Assembly (NCBI GenBank): GCA_051745065.1
Contig: JBNJDQ010000001.1
Coordinates: forward strand, 11,604 to 75,603
DNA length: 64,000 nt
DNA from: Chitinivibrio sp051745065
GTDB lineage: Bacteria > Fibrobacterota > Chitinivibrionia > Chitinivibrionales > Chitinivibrionaceae
Direction: 5' to 3'
The position numbers were made by a program, and so were the translations under genes. Under the pieces are notes generated by a model. It saw only the letters and a list, made by a program, of their open reading frames with translations, did no database searches and was not told where the DNA came from. Below, piece by piece: positions 25,001 through 33,461 of the stretch. How positions within the stretch are numbered: the first letter of the stretch is position 1; the number at the start of each line of letters is the position of its first letter.

Positions 25001-26030
25001 TCTGTATTCCATCCTTTGTTGCAAGTTGGCCGCAGGCCGCTCTCAGTTTATCCCCCCGGGATTCCCGGACAAACGCCCTCAGTCCCAGCTCTTCGAGCAT
25101 GCGACGGAAGGCATACATGCTTTCCCGGCCCACAGAACGAAATGTTCCTTCTCTGCCATTATAGCTGAGGATATTTACCCTGCAGGGAATCCCTGCCAGA
25201 TACTGAGCCAAAGCGCCGGCATCACCAGCACTGTCATTGATCCCTTTGAAGAGCGTATATTCGATCAAAAAGAGCTCACGTTTTTTTAAAGGGGCATTCT
25301 GCATAAAGGAGCGGAGATCCTTTAGAGAATTGGTTCCGGTGATGGGCATAATACGACGGCGTACACCGGGGTCAACACTGTGCAGGGACAGGGCAATGCG
25401 GAGGTTGCAGAAGCCTTCATTCATGAGACGCCGCAGATTGTCAATGCGCCCTGCCGTGGAGACAGTAACCGATGAAGGCTGAATATCAAAGCCCTGTTGC
25501 TGCTGAAGTACCCGCAGGGACTGCACCAGCACATCGTAATTATCAAGGGGCTCGCCCATGCCCATAAACACAACACTGTCTACGTTTGAGGCAAGTATAA
25601 AACGGGCGGCATACACCTGCCACAGCACCTCGGACACGGAAAGATTGCGAACAAACCCCATGTCACCGGTGGCACAAAAGGCACATGCCCGCGCGCAGCC
25701 GACCTGTGTTGAAATACAGAGGGATTTACGCCGTCCGTAATCAATAAGGACGCTCTCAACAGAAGCCCCATCAGCCAGGCGGGAAGTAAATTTTTGTACT
25801 GAATCCCCCTGCTGACATGACTCCACAGAGATTTCAGGAAGAATGCACTCATCACGAAACCCTCTGAGGAGATGGCCGTTTTCCGTAAAGGCACGGGTCC
25901 ACTCAATATCAGATAAATTATTCTGAAAAAAAGACCGGTACCATGCGTCACTGTACCATGGCCCTTTATTGATTCGCTCTTTCACAGCCACGCGGAAGTC
26001 CTCCAGAGTGCATGAAAGGATATCAATCAT
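24993..26030 (-). CDS. RlmN/Cfr-family radical-SAM methyltransferase, second paralogue
   Basis: About 345 residues. It has the family CxxxCxxC motif (CARACAFC), SAM-binding VFMGMGEPLDNYD, VSTAGRIDNL, the substrate region ALSLHSVDPGVRRRIMPI and the C-terminal catalytic Cys in RAACGQLA. Compared with the RlmN at 21291-22322 the N-terminal domain is quite different (KGPWYSDAWYRSFFQNNLSD), while the core is more canonical. It could be a second rRNA/tRNA methylase or a Cfr-like A2503-C8 enzyme; sequence reading alone cannot separate these. The ATG at 26028-26030 (MIDILS) is chosen because GGGGG lies nine bases upstream. Its end overlaps the MFS gene. Confidence 0.8.
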   Translation of the reverse strand: MIDILSCTLEDFRVAVKERINKGPWYSDAWYRSFFQNNLSDIEWTRAFTENGHLLRGFRDECILPEISVESCQQGDSVQKFTSRLADGASVESVLIDYGRRKSLCISTQVGCARACAFCATGDMGFVRNLSVSEVLWQVYAARFILASNVDSVVFMGMGEPLDNYDVLVQSLRVLQQQQGFDIQPSSVTVSTAGRIDNLRRLMNEGFCNLRIALSLHSVDPGVRRRIMPITGTNSLKDLRSFMQNAPLKKRELFLIEYTLFKGINDSAGDAGALAQYLAGIPCRVNILSYNGREGTFRSVGRESMYAFRRMLEELGLRAFVRESRGDKLRAACGQLATKDGIQNG

Positions 26031-26046
26031 GCTGCATGCCCCCAAC

Positions 26047-26070
26047 AAAAAAGCGGCCCGCAAGCCGCCC
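26047..26070 (-). terminator. Terminator after nagB
   Basis: GCGGC/GCCGC stem (with a flanking GG) and a six-base loop, followed by TTTTTTG on the minus strand, eight bases after the nagB stop. It separates the amino-sugar genes from the rlmN-like/MFS pair. Confidence 0.75.
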
Positions 26071-26077
26071 TGAAACA

Positions 26078-26863
26078 TTATCGAAAATCTTCCCACTCCG
26101 GCTCGTTATTAAAAATCCAGTCATAGTAATCACGCATTCGCAGATACTTCGCGGCAGCCTCGTCAACAACAATGGTGCAGCGTTTATGCAGCTGCAATGC
26201 CGACGCAGTCACTATGGAAGTCAGGGGTCCTTCAACGGCCTTTGCTATGATCTCAGCCTTGCTTTCCCCCGTTGCAAGAAGTACCGCCCGCTTACTTTTC
26301 AGGATAGTATCAACCCCCATGGTAATAGCACGGCGGGGCATCATCTCCGGCTTGGGAAAAAGGGGACTGTTCTGAGCGATTGTTTCCGGATTCAATGCCT
26401 TCACACGTGTCAGGGAACGAAGGGCGGAAAGGGGCTCGTTAAAACCGATATGTCCGGAACTGCCGATCCCCAGAAGTTGAAAATCAATACCTCCGGCACC
26501 GCGGATTGCCGCCTCATACATGCGGCACTCTTCTTCCAGATTTTCCGCCATACCGTTGGGTATATGAGTTTTTGACTTGTCAATATTGACACGATCAAAA
26601 AGATGGTGATTCATATAAGAACGATATGAATTGGTATCACTGGGTTCAATTCCGACATATTCATCAAGGTTAAAGGAGCTTACAAGGGAAAAATCAATCT
26701 CGCCGCTTTCATACTTATGAACGAGATTGTCATACACGGCCTCCATGGTCCGACCTGTTGCAAGGCCCAGCACACTGGTCGGATCCTCACTGATCTGCTT
26801 AACAACAAGGCGGGCAACCAGTTCGGTTGCCGCGTCCTTGTCTTTTCGTATAATGACTTCCAT
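26078..26863 (-). CDS. nagB: Glucosamine-6-phosphate deaminase
   Basis: Converts glucosamine 6-phosphate to fructose 6-phosphate and ammonia, the entry of chitin- and peptidoglycan-derived sugars into glycolysis. The 261-residue protein has GLATGRTMEAVYDNL (phosphate binding, about 33-47), SFNLDEYVGIEPSDTNSY with the catalytic Asp, GIGSSGHIGFNEP with the ring-opening His, and ATGESKAEII. The position held by Asp 141 in E. coli is Ser here, as in the Bacillus-type variants that have Asn or Ser. It lies 11 bases downstream of the oxidoreductase gene, so the two probably form one unit. Confidence 0.93.
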   Translation of the reverse strand: MEVIIRKDKDAATELVARLVVKQISEDPTSVLGLATGRTMEAVYDNLVHKYESGEIDFSLVSSFNLDEYVGIEPSDTNSYRSYMNHHLFDRVNIDKSKTHIPNGMAENLEEECRMYEAAIRGAGGIDFQLLGIGSSGHIGFNEPLSALRSLTRVKALNPETIAQNSPLFPKPEMMPRRAITMGVDTILKSKRAVLLATGESKAEIIAKAVEGPLTSIVTASALQLHKRCTIVVDEAAAKYLRMRDYYDWIFNNEPEWEDFR

Positions 26864-26874
26864 GAGCGTCTGAC

Positions 26875-27960
26875 CTACAGACCAAACTGCTCTTTGGTTT
26901 CGTCATGGTCGAAAGAGGGCATTACCTTTTCTGTCTTCAGCTTTGCCTTAAACTCTTCGACTTCGTTCCGTCCGCCTTCAAGGGGCAGGGCAACCTGACC
27001 ACCGTCAAGAGCAGAACGGTACATTGCCTGCCAAATGGAGAAGTTCTCCCAGGCATTTTCGAAATTACAGGGATGATCCTTTGTACCGTTGAGATCATCA
27101 GCAATATCCTGAATATAGCCGGGCATATCCTTATGATAGTCCATGGCACCTTCACCTTCAATAACACCTTCCGGAGTTACCGCTTTATACCCGCCGTTGG
27201 TATACACCTCGGCATAGCCTTTGGTACCTTTTACACCGATTCTGTTCTTACCGAACCACTTGGCAACATGCTTCACATCGGGCTGACCGGCACCGACTTC
27301 ATAGACACCGTGAACGCCGTTTTCGTAATTGACGATACCTGCAAGGTAGTCAGGCGAGAGATGGCGATCCGGAGATTCAAGTTTCTTTTTACCGGAGGCA
27401 TTCCCGATTGCCCAGGCACCCTTGGGGTTTCCGGCAAACCAGCGGGAGTAATGCACCATGTGCGTAAACATGTGCGCAGGCCACCCCATGGCATTGGCGT
27501 AGATGTCCGTCACTTCACCGATCTTACCGGCATCAACAATATCCTTCACGGCCTGGTAATGTGAGCCGTAACGATGCTGATAAGAAAGAACAGCCTTCAG
27601 GCCGCTTTTCTCGACAATTTCCTTCACTTCAAACCCTTCTTCAGTTGTCAGGGAAACAGGTTTTTCAAAGGCAACCATCTTTGCACCACAGTCTGCAGCA
27701 AGCTGAATAAACATCTTACGGATATTGGGCAGGGTCATAAAAGCAAGAACATCAGGTTTCGCTTCCATGGCCACAGCCTTCGCATCAGTACCTTTCACAA
27801 CAGAATCACCGAGATTCTGTTCTTCGGCAACCTTATTCATCTGCTCTTCGTTAATATCACAAATTGCGGTAACTTCAAAGTCGGGGTGAGCATTAAAATG
27901 CTGAACATGGTGTCCGCCGCGTTTACCGAGACCGATTACCATAACACTGTATTTCGCCAT
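26875..27960 (-). CDS. Gfo/Idh/MocA-family NAD(P)-dependent sugar oxidoreductase
   Basis: A 361-residue dehydrogenase. Rossmann fold: YSVMVIGLGKRGGHHVQHF (about 3-21). The family active-site Lys is in the segment VAFEKPVSLTTEEGFE (EKP motif, about 96-111), followed by YQHRYGSHYQAVKDIV and the C-terminal substrate domain (GWPAHMFTHMVHYSRW, which holds the usual His). These enzymes oxidise sugar or sugar-nucleotide hydroxyls to ketones. The DegT aminotransferase gene upstream suggests a keto-to-amino-sugar pathway. The ATG at 27958-27960 has AGAGG upstream. A terminator-like hairpin at 27998-28034 lies between it and the aminotransferase. Confidence 0.85.
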   Translation of the reverse strand: MAKYSVMVIGLGKRGGHHVQHFNAHPDFEVTAICDINEEQMNKVAEEQNLGDSVVKGTDAKAVAMEAKPDVLAFMTLPNIRKMFIQLAADCGAKMVAFEKPVSLTTEEGFEVKEIVEKSGLKAVLSYQHRYGSHYQAVKDIVDAGKIGEVTDIYANAMGWPAHMFTHMVHYSRWFAGNPKGAWAIGNASGKKKLESPDRHLSPDYLAGIVNYENGVHGVYEVGAGQPDVKHVAKWFGKNRIGVKGTKGYAEVYTNGGYKAVTPEGVIEGEGAMDYHKDMPGYIQDIADDLNGTKDHPCNFENAWENFSIWQAMYRSALDGGQVALPLEGGRNEVEEFKAKLKTEKVMPSFDHDETKEQFGL

Positions 27961-27997
27961 TTTTTCCTCTTTCTTTATTTTTGGGTTTTCGGGGAAC

Positions 27998-28034
27998 AAA
28001 AAAGGCACCCTCCCTGTAAGAGGGGAAGATGCCA
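27998..28034 (-). terminator. Terminator between the DegT aminotransferase and the oxidoreductase gene
   Basis: GGCA(T)C...G(T)GCC outer stem and TTCCC/GGGAG inner stem, followed by TTTTTTG on the minus strand. It starts 26 bases after the aminotransferase stop. Because the oxidoreductase follows at once, it may set the ratio of the two products rather than fully separate them. Confidence 0.7.
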
Positions 28035-28059
28035 TAGTATATCACTTTTACAGTGAGTA

Positions 28060-29196
28060 TTAACGCTGTGCAGCGTATTTCTTAACAACGTCGATTGTAG
28101 TCTGAACTTCTTCATCAGTAAGCTCAGGTACAAGGGGAAGAGTAATGCAGGAGTCTGCATTGGCTTCCGCATTGGGAAGGGGACCATCAACACGTGCATC
28201 CTTACCCCAGGGGAATCCATCCTGACGGTGGATTGCAATAGAGTAGTGAGTCTTGGCTTCAACACCGTTTTCGTGAAGGAAGTTAAGGAACGTATCACGC
28301 TCGGAGGGATCAAGAGTCTCAACTACGTAGCAATGGAACACATGACGGTATCCGGCAGGTACGTAGGGAAGACGAAGCCATCCCTTGGCAGCATCAGCAA
28401 GCTCGCTGTTGTACTTATTACCGATTTCGATACGCTTATCAGTGAACTCACCGATTTTCTTAAGTTTAACAGAAAGGATAGCCGCGTGAATATCATCCAG
28501 ACGGCTGTTGAAACCGTATGAGTGAACATTACGGGCACCGGAACCGTGGTTACGAAGCTTACGTACACGGTCATTGATGAACTTGTGATCAGTAAAGATC
28601 GCACCGGCATCACCATATGTACCAAGGTTTTTCTGAGTGATAAAGGACGTACAAACAGCGTCAGAAAGCTCACCCTGCTTAAACGTATCACCGTGACCGT
28701 CGATTGCCTGAGCGTTATCTTCGATTACGTAAAGACCGTACTCATCAGCGATTTCGCGGATAGCCTTCATATCTACAGTCAGGCCATAGAGATGAACAGG
28801 AACAATCGCACGGGTCTTATGAGTAATTGCCTTTTTAACTGCTTTGGGATCGATATTACGTGTTTCGGGATCACAGTCAACGAGAACTGCAGTTGCACCG
28901 GCAATCCACATAGCTTCGGCAGTTGCGAAGAAGGTGTTGGCGTTTGTGATCATTTCGTCACCTTTACCAAGACCAAGAGCCATGAAAGTCAGCCAGAGAG
29001 CATCAGTACCGTTACCAACACCGATGGCATATTCAGTACCCATGTACTCTTTCAGCTCTTCTTCGAACTTTGCAAGAGCAGGCCCCTGAACATACTTACC
29101 GCTCTGGAATACTTCTTCCATAGCAGCTGTCAGTTCGGGTTTCAGGTTTTCATACTGACGCTGGTGCGTATAAAATGGAACTTTCCAATCAGCCAT
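28060..29196 (-). CDS. DegT/DnrJ/EryC1/StrS-family sugar aminotransferase
   Basis: A PLP enzyme that adds an amino group to a keto-sugar or keto-sugar nucleotide. The 378-residue protein has VQGPALAKFEEELKEYMG, the cofactor site NGTDALWLTFMALGL (about 62-76), VIEDNAQAIDGHG with the ring-stacking Asp, and the Schiff-base Lys in SFITQKNLGTYGDAGAI (about 185-201). The residue before Lys-Asn is Gln (TQKNLG), where many homologues have Pro-x-Lys or Gly-Lys. The C-terminal half has the NSRLDDIHAAILSVKL substrate loop. GGAGG precedes the ATG. Its neighbours, an oxidoreductase and nagB, support amino-sugar metabolism. Confidence 0.88.
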   Translation of the reverse strand: MADWKVPFYTHQRQYENLKPELTAAMEEVFQSGKYVQGPALAKFEEELKEYMGTEYAIGVGNGTDALWLTFMALGLGKGDEMITNANTFFATAEAMWIAGATAVLVDCDPETRNIDPKAVKKAITHKTRAIVPVHLYGLTVDMKAIREIADEYGLYVIEDNAQAIDGHGDTFKQGELSDAVCTSFITQKNLGTYGDAGAIFTDHKFINDRVRKLRNHGSGARNVHSYGFNSRLDDIHAAILSVKLKKIGEFTDKRIEIGNKYNSELADAAKGWLRLPYVPAGYRHVFHCYVVETLDPSERDTFLNFLHENGVEAKTHYSIAIHRQDGFPWGKDARVDGPLPNAEANADSCITLPLVPELTDEEVQTTIDVVKKYAAQR

Positions 29197-29276
29197 TTTA
29201 CTATTCCTCCGTAGTTAGGTATTAAAATTTTCTTTATTTAAATATAACATGGCACCCTGTGAGGTCAAGGGCTTTG

Positions 29277-30473
29277 TCATTTATTCTCGCCACCTGAACC
29301 TGTTTCAAGGAGCTCTTCAAACAGATCGACAGCCCGGTGAATATCTCTTTCTGACACTGTCAGGGGCGGCATAAAGCGCACCGTATTGTTCTTTGCCTTG
29401 GCCAGAAGCAGCCCTTCTTCACGGGCGGCAGCCATGAGCGGTGCGGGATCAAACTTCAGACGCACCCCGGCCAGCAGACCGATACCGTAATAGCCGGATA
29501 CTTCATCGTGGCGTTCAACGCAGGAGCTCAAACGTTTCTTCAGCACCTCACCCTTGCGCCGGACATCACCGAGAAAGGCCGGATCCGTGACTGCATCGAG
29601 AATAACCTCCCCAGCCGCACAGGCGACAGGATTCCCGCCGAAGGTCGTTCCATGATCCCCCGGCGATACGGCCCGGGCGATATTTTCACGCACCAGAACA
29701 GCCCCGAGGGGCAGACCGCCGCCCAACGGTTTGGCGCTGGTCAGTATATCCGGCTCCACGCCGGCATGCTCATAGGCCCAGGTCTTCCCGCTGCGCCCGA
29801 GACCACACTGAATTTCATCATAAATCAGGGAGGCGCCGTTTTCGTCACAGAAGCTTCGCAGAAACTGCAGAAACTCCGGACTGCAGCTTGTCAGACCGCC
29901 TTCACCCTGCACCGGCTCCACAATAATTGCGGCAAAATCGGCTCCTTCCAGAACCTGCTTTGTCCCTTCAATATCGTTGAGCGGTGCATAGTGAAATCCT
30001 CCGGGAATGGGATGAAAGCCGCGGTGAAACATCTTCTGCGCCGTTGCGGTCATGGCTCCGTAGGTTCTGCCGTGAAAACAATTGTAAAATGAGAGAACTG
30101 CCGTTTTGGACGAACTGTCCGCAACCGCCCGTTTGCGCGCAAACTTTATTGCCGCCTCGTTAGCCTCAGTTCCACTGTTGCAGAAAAAGACACGGTCGGC
30201 AAAACTCGCACCCACAAGCTTTTGCGCCAAAGCAATCTGCGGCCGTGTGGAAAAAAGATTTGAGCAGTGGATCAGCTCTGACGCCTGTTTCACCACGGCC
30301 TTCTCCAGGGCCGGATTTGCATACCCGAGAGCATTTACGGCAATTCCCGAGACAAAGTCGAGATACTGCCTGCCCCCGTCATCGTAGAGATACGATCCTT
30401 CACCGCGCACCATGAGGGGCATTTCCGCACGCCCATAAGTATTTACAAAAAGTGAATCCTGAACATCGGCCAT
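29277..30473 (-). CDS. argD: Acetylornithine aminotransferase
   Basis: Class III PLP aminotransferase of arginine synthesis (N-acetylglutamate semialdehyde to N-acetylornithine); it may also act in lysine synthesis as succinyl-DAP aminotransferase. The 398-residue protein has FVNTYGRAEMPLMVRGEG at the start, FCNSGTEANEAAIKFARK (about 95-112), IIVEPVQGEGG, LIYDEIQCGLGRSGK with the cofactor Asp, and the PLP Lys in LTSAKPLGGGLPLGA (about 240). AAGGAG precedes the ATG. It follows argB by 20 bases in the order rex-argB-argD. Confidence 0.95.
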   Translation of the reverse strand: MADVQDSLFVNTYGRAEMPLMVRGEGSYLYDDGGRQYLDFVSGIAVNALGYANPALEKAVVKQASELIHCSNLFSTRPQIALAQKLVGASFADRVFFCNSGTEANEAAIKFARKRAVADSSSKTAVLSFYNCFHGRTYGAMTATAQKMFHRGFHPIPGGFHYAPLNDIEGTKQVLEGADFAAIIVEPVQGEGGLTSCSPEFLQFLRSFCDENGASLIYDEIQCGLGRSGKTWAYEHAGVEPDILTSAKPLGGGLPLGAVLVRENIARAVSPGDHGTTFGGNPVACAAGEVILDAVTDPAFLGDVRRKGEVLKKRLSSCVERHDEVSGYYGIGLLAGVRLKFDPAPLMAAAREEGLLLAKAKNNTVRFMPPLTVSERDIHRAVDLFEELLETGSGGENK

Positions 30474-30493
30474 TGGTTCTCCTTGTTTTCCTG

Positions 30494-31270
30494 TTACTGA
30501 ATAATCGTTCCCCGGTGGTCATGTGCGGAAAGCTCTCCGCGCAGAGTATGTTCTCCGTACCATCCGGTAATATGAATTCGCTGAACCCCGCGCTGCCGGC
30601 AGTCCGCCGCCGATCTGAGCTTGGGAATCATCCCTCCCGTAATCTCTCCGGCCTCAATCTGCCTTTCAATATCATCCACACCGAGAACGGAGACGGTCTC
30701 TGTGCCAATACGCACCCCCGCCACATCAGATATATAGATAAGATCATCCACACCGCGGGCAACGGCGATCTCCGCAGCCGCATCATCGGCATTGACGTTG
30801 TAGAGCGCCCCTTCACGATCGCGGGACACCGGCGAGATAACCGGAACATATCCGGCGTCTTCAAGAATATCCGGCAGCGCACCGTCCACCCGATGAATAC
30901 GACCGACAAAACCGATATCCCGGCCTGCAGCGCTGATCCGTTCAGCCTCCAGCATGGCACCGTCCACGCCGCTGATACCGACAGCAGGCACGCCGGCAGT
31001 TTCCAGGACATTGACAATCCGCTTGTTCACCCCGCCGCTCAGGGCCCGCTGAACGGCATCAACGGTATTTGCATCGGTCACCCGCAGACCCTCAACAAAC
31101 TCAAAGGAGCGCCCCAGACGTTCAAATTCAGCGGCAATATCCTTGCCACCGCCGTGAACGAGGGTTATTCGATGTGTTTCTTTCACCTCGTGCAGTGAAC
31201 GGGCCAACTCTTCCAGAAAACCTTCGCTGTTCACCGTTGATCCGCCGATTTTTATTAATACATTCCGCAT
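30494..31270 (-). CDS. argB: Acetylglutamate kinase
   Basis: Phosphorylates N-acetylglutamate, the second step of arginine synthesis. The 258-residue amino-acid kinase starts MRNVLIKIGGSTVNSEGF (phosphate-binding Lys and GG), has LVHGGGKDIAAEFERLG, the substrate segment GLRVTDANTVDAVQRALSG, and NVNADDAAAEIAVARG with SDVAGVRI. The ATG at 31268-31270 is one base after the rex stop, with GGGGTAGA upstream; the open frame extends 11 codons further into rex without a better site. argB and argD thus appear to be transcribed with rex. Confidence 0.95.
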   Translation of the reverse strand: MRNVLIKIGGSTVNSEGFLEELARSLHEVKETHRITLVHGGGKDIAAEFERLGRSFEFVEGLRVTDANTVDAVQRALSGGVNKRIVNVLETAGVPAVGISGVDGAMLEAERISAAGRDIGFVGRIHRVDGALPDILEDAGYVPVISPVSRDREGALYNVNADDAAAEIAVARGVDDLIYISDVAGVRIGTETVSVLGVDDIERQIEAGEITGGMIPKLRSAADCRQRGVQRIHITGWYGEHTLRGELSAHDHRGTIIQ

Positions 31271-31271
31271 T

Positions 31272-31898
31272 CTACCCCTGCTCCCCCTGTTGATCCACCG
31301 CAAACATCAAGCTGTTCAGCTCCCCCTCCACACAGTAGCTGGTAACCATGCAGCCCGCAATGGGACTGAGTATGATAGGGGCAAAATTCAGCACCCCGGC
31401 AATCCCTGCATCAGCCATGAGCCGATATGACTCCTGGGCCACCCGCTCGGGAACGGCAAGAATACCGATCTGAGCCCCCGTATCCCCGACAACGGTCTTC
31501 AGATCGTTCAAGTGATACACGGGCACCGCTCCATGGGGAGCGATCTTGGCCGGATCGATATCAAAGGCGGCACAAACTTCGATATTCTGCTTATGAAAAC
31601 CGTTGTAATTGGCAAGGGCACTGCCGATTCGCCCATAACCAACAATCACCACCCGCCGGGGGACGTCGTTACGAAAGATCTCGTCCATGCGGTCAACCAG
31701 TTCACCGATAACATATCCGGCCTTTTTGTTGCCTTTAATGTTAAAAAGAGAGAAATCCTTGCGCACCTGGGAAGACGTTACACCGAGACGCTCGGCCAGG
31801 GTATCTGAATAAATACGGGTTACCCCGTCCTCCTGCAGACGCAGAAGGAGGTTTTTATAGTGGAAAAGACGCTGAACAGCTTTTTTGTTAACCTTCAT
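31272..31898 (-). CDS. rex: Redox-sensing transcriptional repressor Rex
   Basis: A 208-residue NADH/NAD-sensing repressor. The N-terminal winged helix (residues 1-80) has the recognition part ERLGVTSSQVRKDFSLFNIKG, and the Rossmann domain has VVIVGYGRIGSALANY (about 82-97) and AAFDIDPAKI. Rex represses fermentation, respiration and hydrogen genes when NAD+/NADH is high and releases DNA at high NADH. Key DNA-contact residues (Arg-Lys-Asp in QVRKDF) are kept. It heads rex-argB-argD, and I saw no clear TTGTGAA-type operator in its own upstream region. The ribosome site is weak (AGAGATAC). Confidence 0.95.
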   Translation of the reverse strand: MKVNKKAVQRLFHYKNLLLRLQEDGVTRIYSDTLAERLGVTSSQVRKDFSLFNIKGNKKAGYVIGELVDRMDEIFRNDVPRRVVIVGYGRIGSALANYNGFHKQNIEVCAAFDIDPAKIAPHGAVPVYHLNDLKTVVGDTGAQIGILAVPERVAQESYRLMADAGIAGVLNFAPIILSPIAGCMVTSYCVEGELNSLMFAVDQQGEQG

Positions 31899-32038
31899 GT
31901 ATCTCTGACTGAACTGAATAATTATATTTGTAAAAAATAGTTTCTGCTGAAGTGAATATAAAAAGAGAAAAAATATTCAGCAGGAGAGCATGAATAACTT
32001 ATTTTCAATTGATTTCTATTTTATAACAAAAGGGTTAG

Positions 32039-32497
32039 ATGCAGCCGTATCTTGCAGTTCCCGTTATTGCCGGCCTGACAGCAGGAGCCGGAATTGTGGT
32101 CGGAGCACACCGTCTGCTGCAGGCGTTCCTGCGCAAACGGCGCCGCCAGTCCGAGGAACAGACAATAAAAAATACAACATTCATCCTGAAAAACGACATC
32201 ACTGCAGGTCATCTCCGGGAGGATCTCTTTGCCCTCTGTGAAGACAGGCGGACAGGTGTCTTTCACCTGACCATCGGCAGACGCAAGGGGTATCTGGTTT
32301 TTCGGGACGGTTCCGTCCTGGATATATATTACCGTGAATCCAAAGGGCGTCCGGCCCTGGCGCGCATTCTCTCGCAAAAAGAGGGGAAATATTATTTCGA
32401 ACCGCGGGCAATTCACCATCCCGATGTCTTCCACGAAGATCTTCGGGAACTCATATCTCTATATAATGAGAGTACAGGTAAGTTTCAAATAAAATAA
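32039..32497 (+). CDS. Membrane-anchored DUF4388 (PatA N-terminal-like) protein
   Basis: A 152-residue protein: one N-terminal membrane helix (YLAVPVIAGLTAGAGIVVGAH), a basic stretch (LRKRRRQ), then a DUF4388 domain (about 58-125) with LREDLFALCEDRRTGVFHL, YLVFRDGSVLDIYY and KGRPALARILSQKEGKYYFEP. This domain occurs in gliding, chemotaxis and GTPase-linked regulators and is thought to mediate protein contacts. AAAGGG lies before the ATG. It stands 11 bases upstream of prs on the same strand and opposite to rex, so it may share the prs promoter. Confidence 0.7.
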   Translation: MQPYLAVPVIAGLTAGAGIVVGAHRLLQAFLRKRRRQSEEQTIKNTTFILKNDITAGHLREDLFALCEDRRTGVFHLTIGRRKGYLVFRDGSVLDIYYRESKGRPALARILSQKEGKYYFEPRAIHHPDVFHEDLRELISLYNESTGKFQIK

Positions 32498-32508
32498 AAG
32501 GATGAAAC

Positions 32509-33456
32509 ATGTTTGGAGAGATGAAGATTTTCTCAGGCAGAGCAAACCCGGAACTGGCTGAATCGATCTGCCGTCGTGCCGGTGTCACCCCCGGCGAGAT
32601 CGAAATCATGAAGTTCAGCAACGAAAACCTTAAAGTGTCCTTCAAGGAAAGTGTTCGCGGCAAGGATGTCTATCTTGTCCAGCCTTCGTGCACGCCCGTC
32701 AACGAAGGGCTCATGGAACTGTTGATTATGATCAATGCCGCCAAGCACGCCAGTGCCGGGCGCATTACTGCAGTGGTTCCGTATTTCCCCTATGTCCGTT
32801 CGGACAAAAAGGATGAGCCGCGCATTGCAATTACGGCAAAACTGGTAGCGGACCTGATTCAGACTGCCGGCGCCGACCGGGTGATGACCATGAACCTTCA
32901 TTCTCCGCAGATTCAGGGGTTCTTTAATTTTCCCTGCGACCATCTTCTGGCCGGCAAGATCCTCTGTGATGCCTGCACAGATTTCGGCACCGAAAACGGT
33001 GTTGTTGTCGCCCCCGATGCGGGCAGTGCAAAGCATGCCGGACATTACGCCCGACGCCTGAATCTTCCCCTGGCAATACTTGACAAACGCCGGTCGGACG
33101 ATTCTGAATCCCCGGTTATGGAAAACATCATCGGTGATGTCGAAGGCAAGAAGGCCTTTATTTTCGATGACGAAGTTGCTTCCGGCGGCTCCCTGATTGA
33201 AGCGGCGGAGATGCTTGAAAAGAACGGCGTAACTGAAATCATCGCCCTCTGTGTTCACGGCGTACTCTCCTCAAACGCCAAGGAGCGCATCCTCAACTCG
33301 GGTATCCAGAAACTGGTTGTCACGGATACCGTCCATATCGCCGATGAGAAAAAGCATGAAAAGCTCGAAATTGTCACCGTGGCGGAACTTTTTGCAAAAG
33401 CAATAATGTATACCAACTCGGGACGCTCAATCAGCGGGCTTTACACCCAGTACTAA
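32509..33456 (+). CDS. prs: Ribose-phosphate pyrophosphokinase (PRPP synthetase), divergent variant
   Basis: Makes 5-phosphoribosyl diphosphate from ribose 5-phosphate and ATP for nucleotides, His and Trp. The 315-residue protein has FSNENLKVSFKESVRGKDV, the ATP-binding loop YFPYVRSDKKDEPRIAI, LHSPQIQGFFNFPCDHLLA (about 145-163) and a PRPP-binding loop FDDEVASGGSLIEAA (about 220). Several family-invariant positions differ: the common RQDRK is RSDKK, GGVVRAR is GSAKHAG, and DDIIDTAGT is DDEVASGGS. This agrees with a variant PRPP synthetase subgroup. AAAGGA precedes the ATG. It is followed by a tight hairpin, a Sua5/YciO-like gene and mazG. Confidence 0.88.
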   Translation: MFGEMKIFSGRANPELAESICRRAGVTPGEIEIMKFSNENLKVSFKESVRGKDVYLVQPSCTPVNEGLMELLIMINAAKHASAGRITAVVPYFPYVRSDKKDEPRIAITAKLVADLIQTAGADRVMTMNLHSPQIQGFFNFPCDHLLAGKILCDACTDFGTENGVVVAPDAGSAKHAGHYARRLNLPLAILDKRRSDDSESPVMENIIGDVEGKKAFIFDDEVASGGSLIEAAEMLEKNGVTEIIALCVHGVLSSNAKERILNSGIQKLVVTDTVHIADEKKHEKLEIVTVAELFAKAIMYTNSGRSISGLYTQY

Positions 33457-33461
33457 ACCAT

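Noticed and set aside
26078..26863. Inactive NagB because Ser replaces Asp 141 of the E. coli enzyme
   Set aside because: Bacillus-type NagB enzymes carry Asn or Ser at this place and are active; the DEY Asp and motif His are kept.
28228..29214. Long plus-strand open frames opposite the aminotransferase
   Set aside because: Antisense shadows of the DegT gene; Ser/Thr/Val-rich translations without motifs.
31899..32038. A Rex operator upstream of rex
   Set aside because: Only scattered TTGTTAA-like halves were seen, none forming the TTGTGAA-N4-TTCACAA pattern, so no site is claimed.
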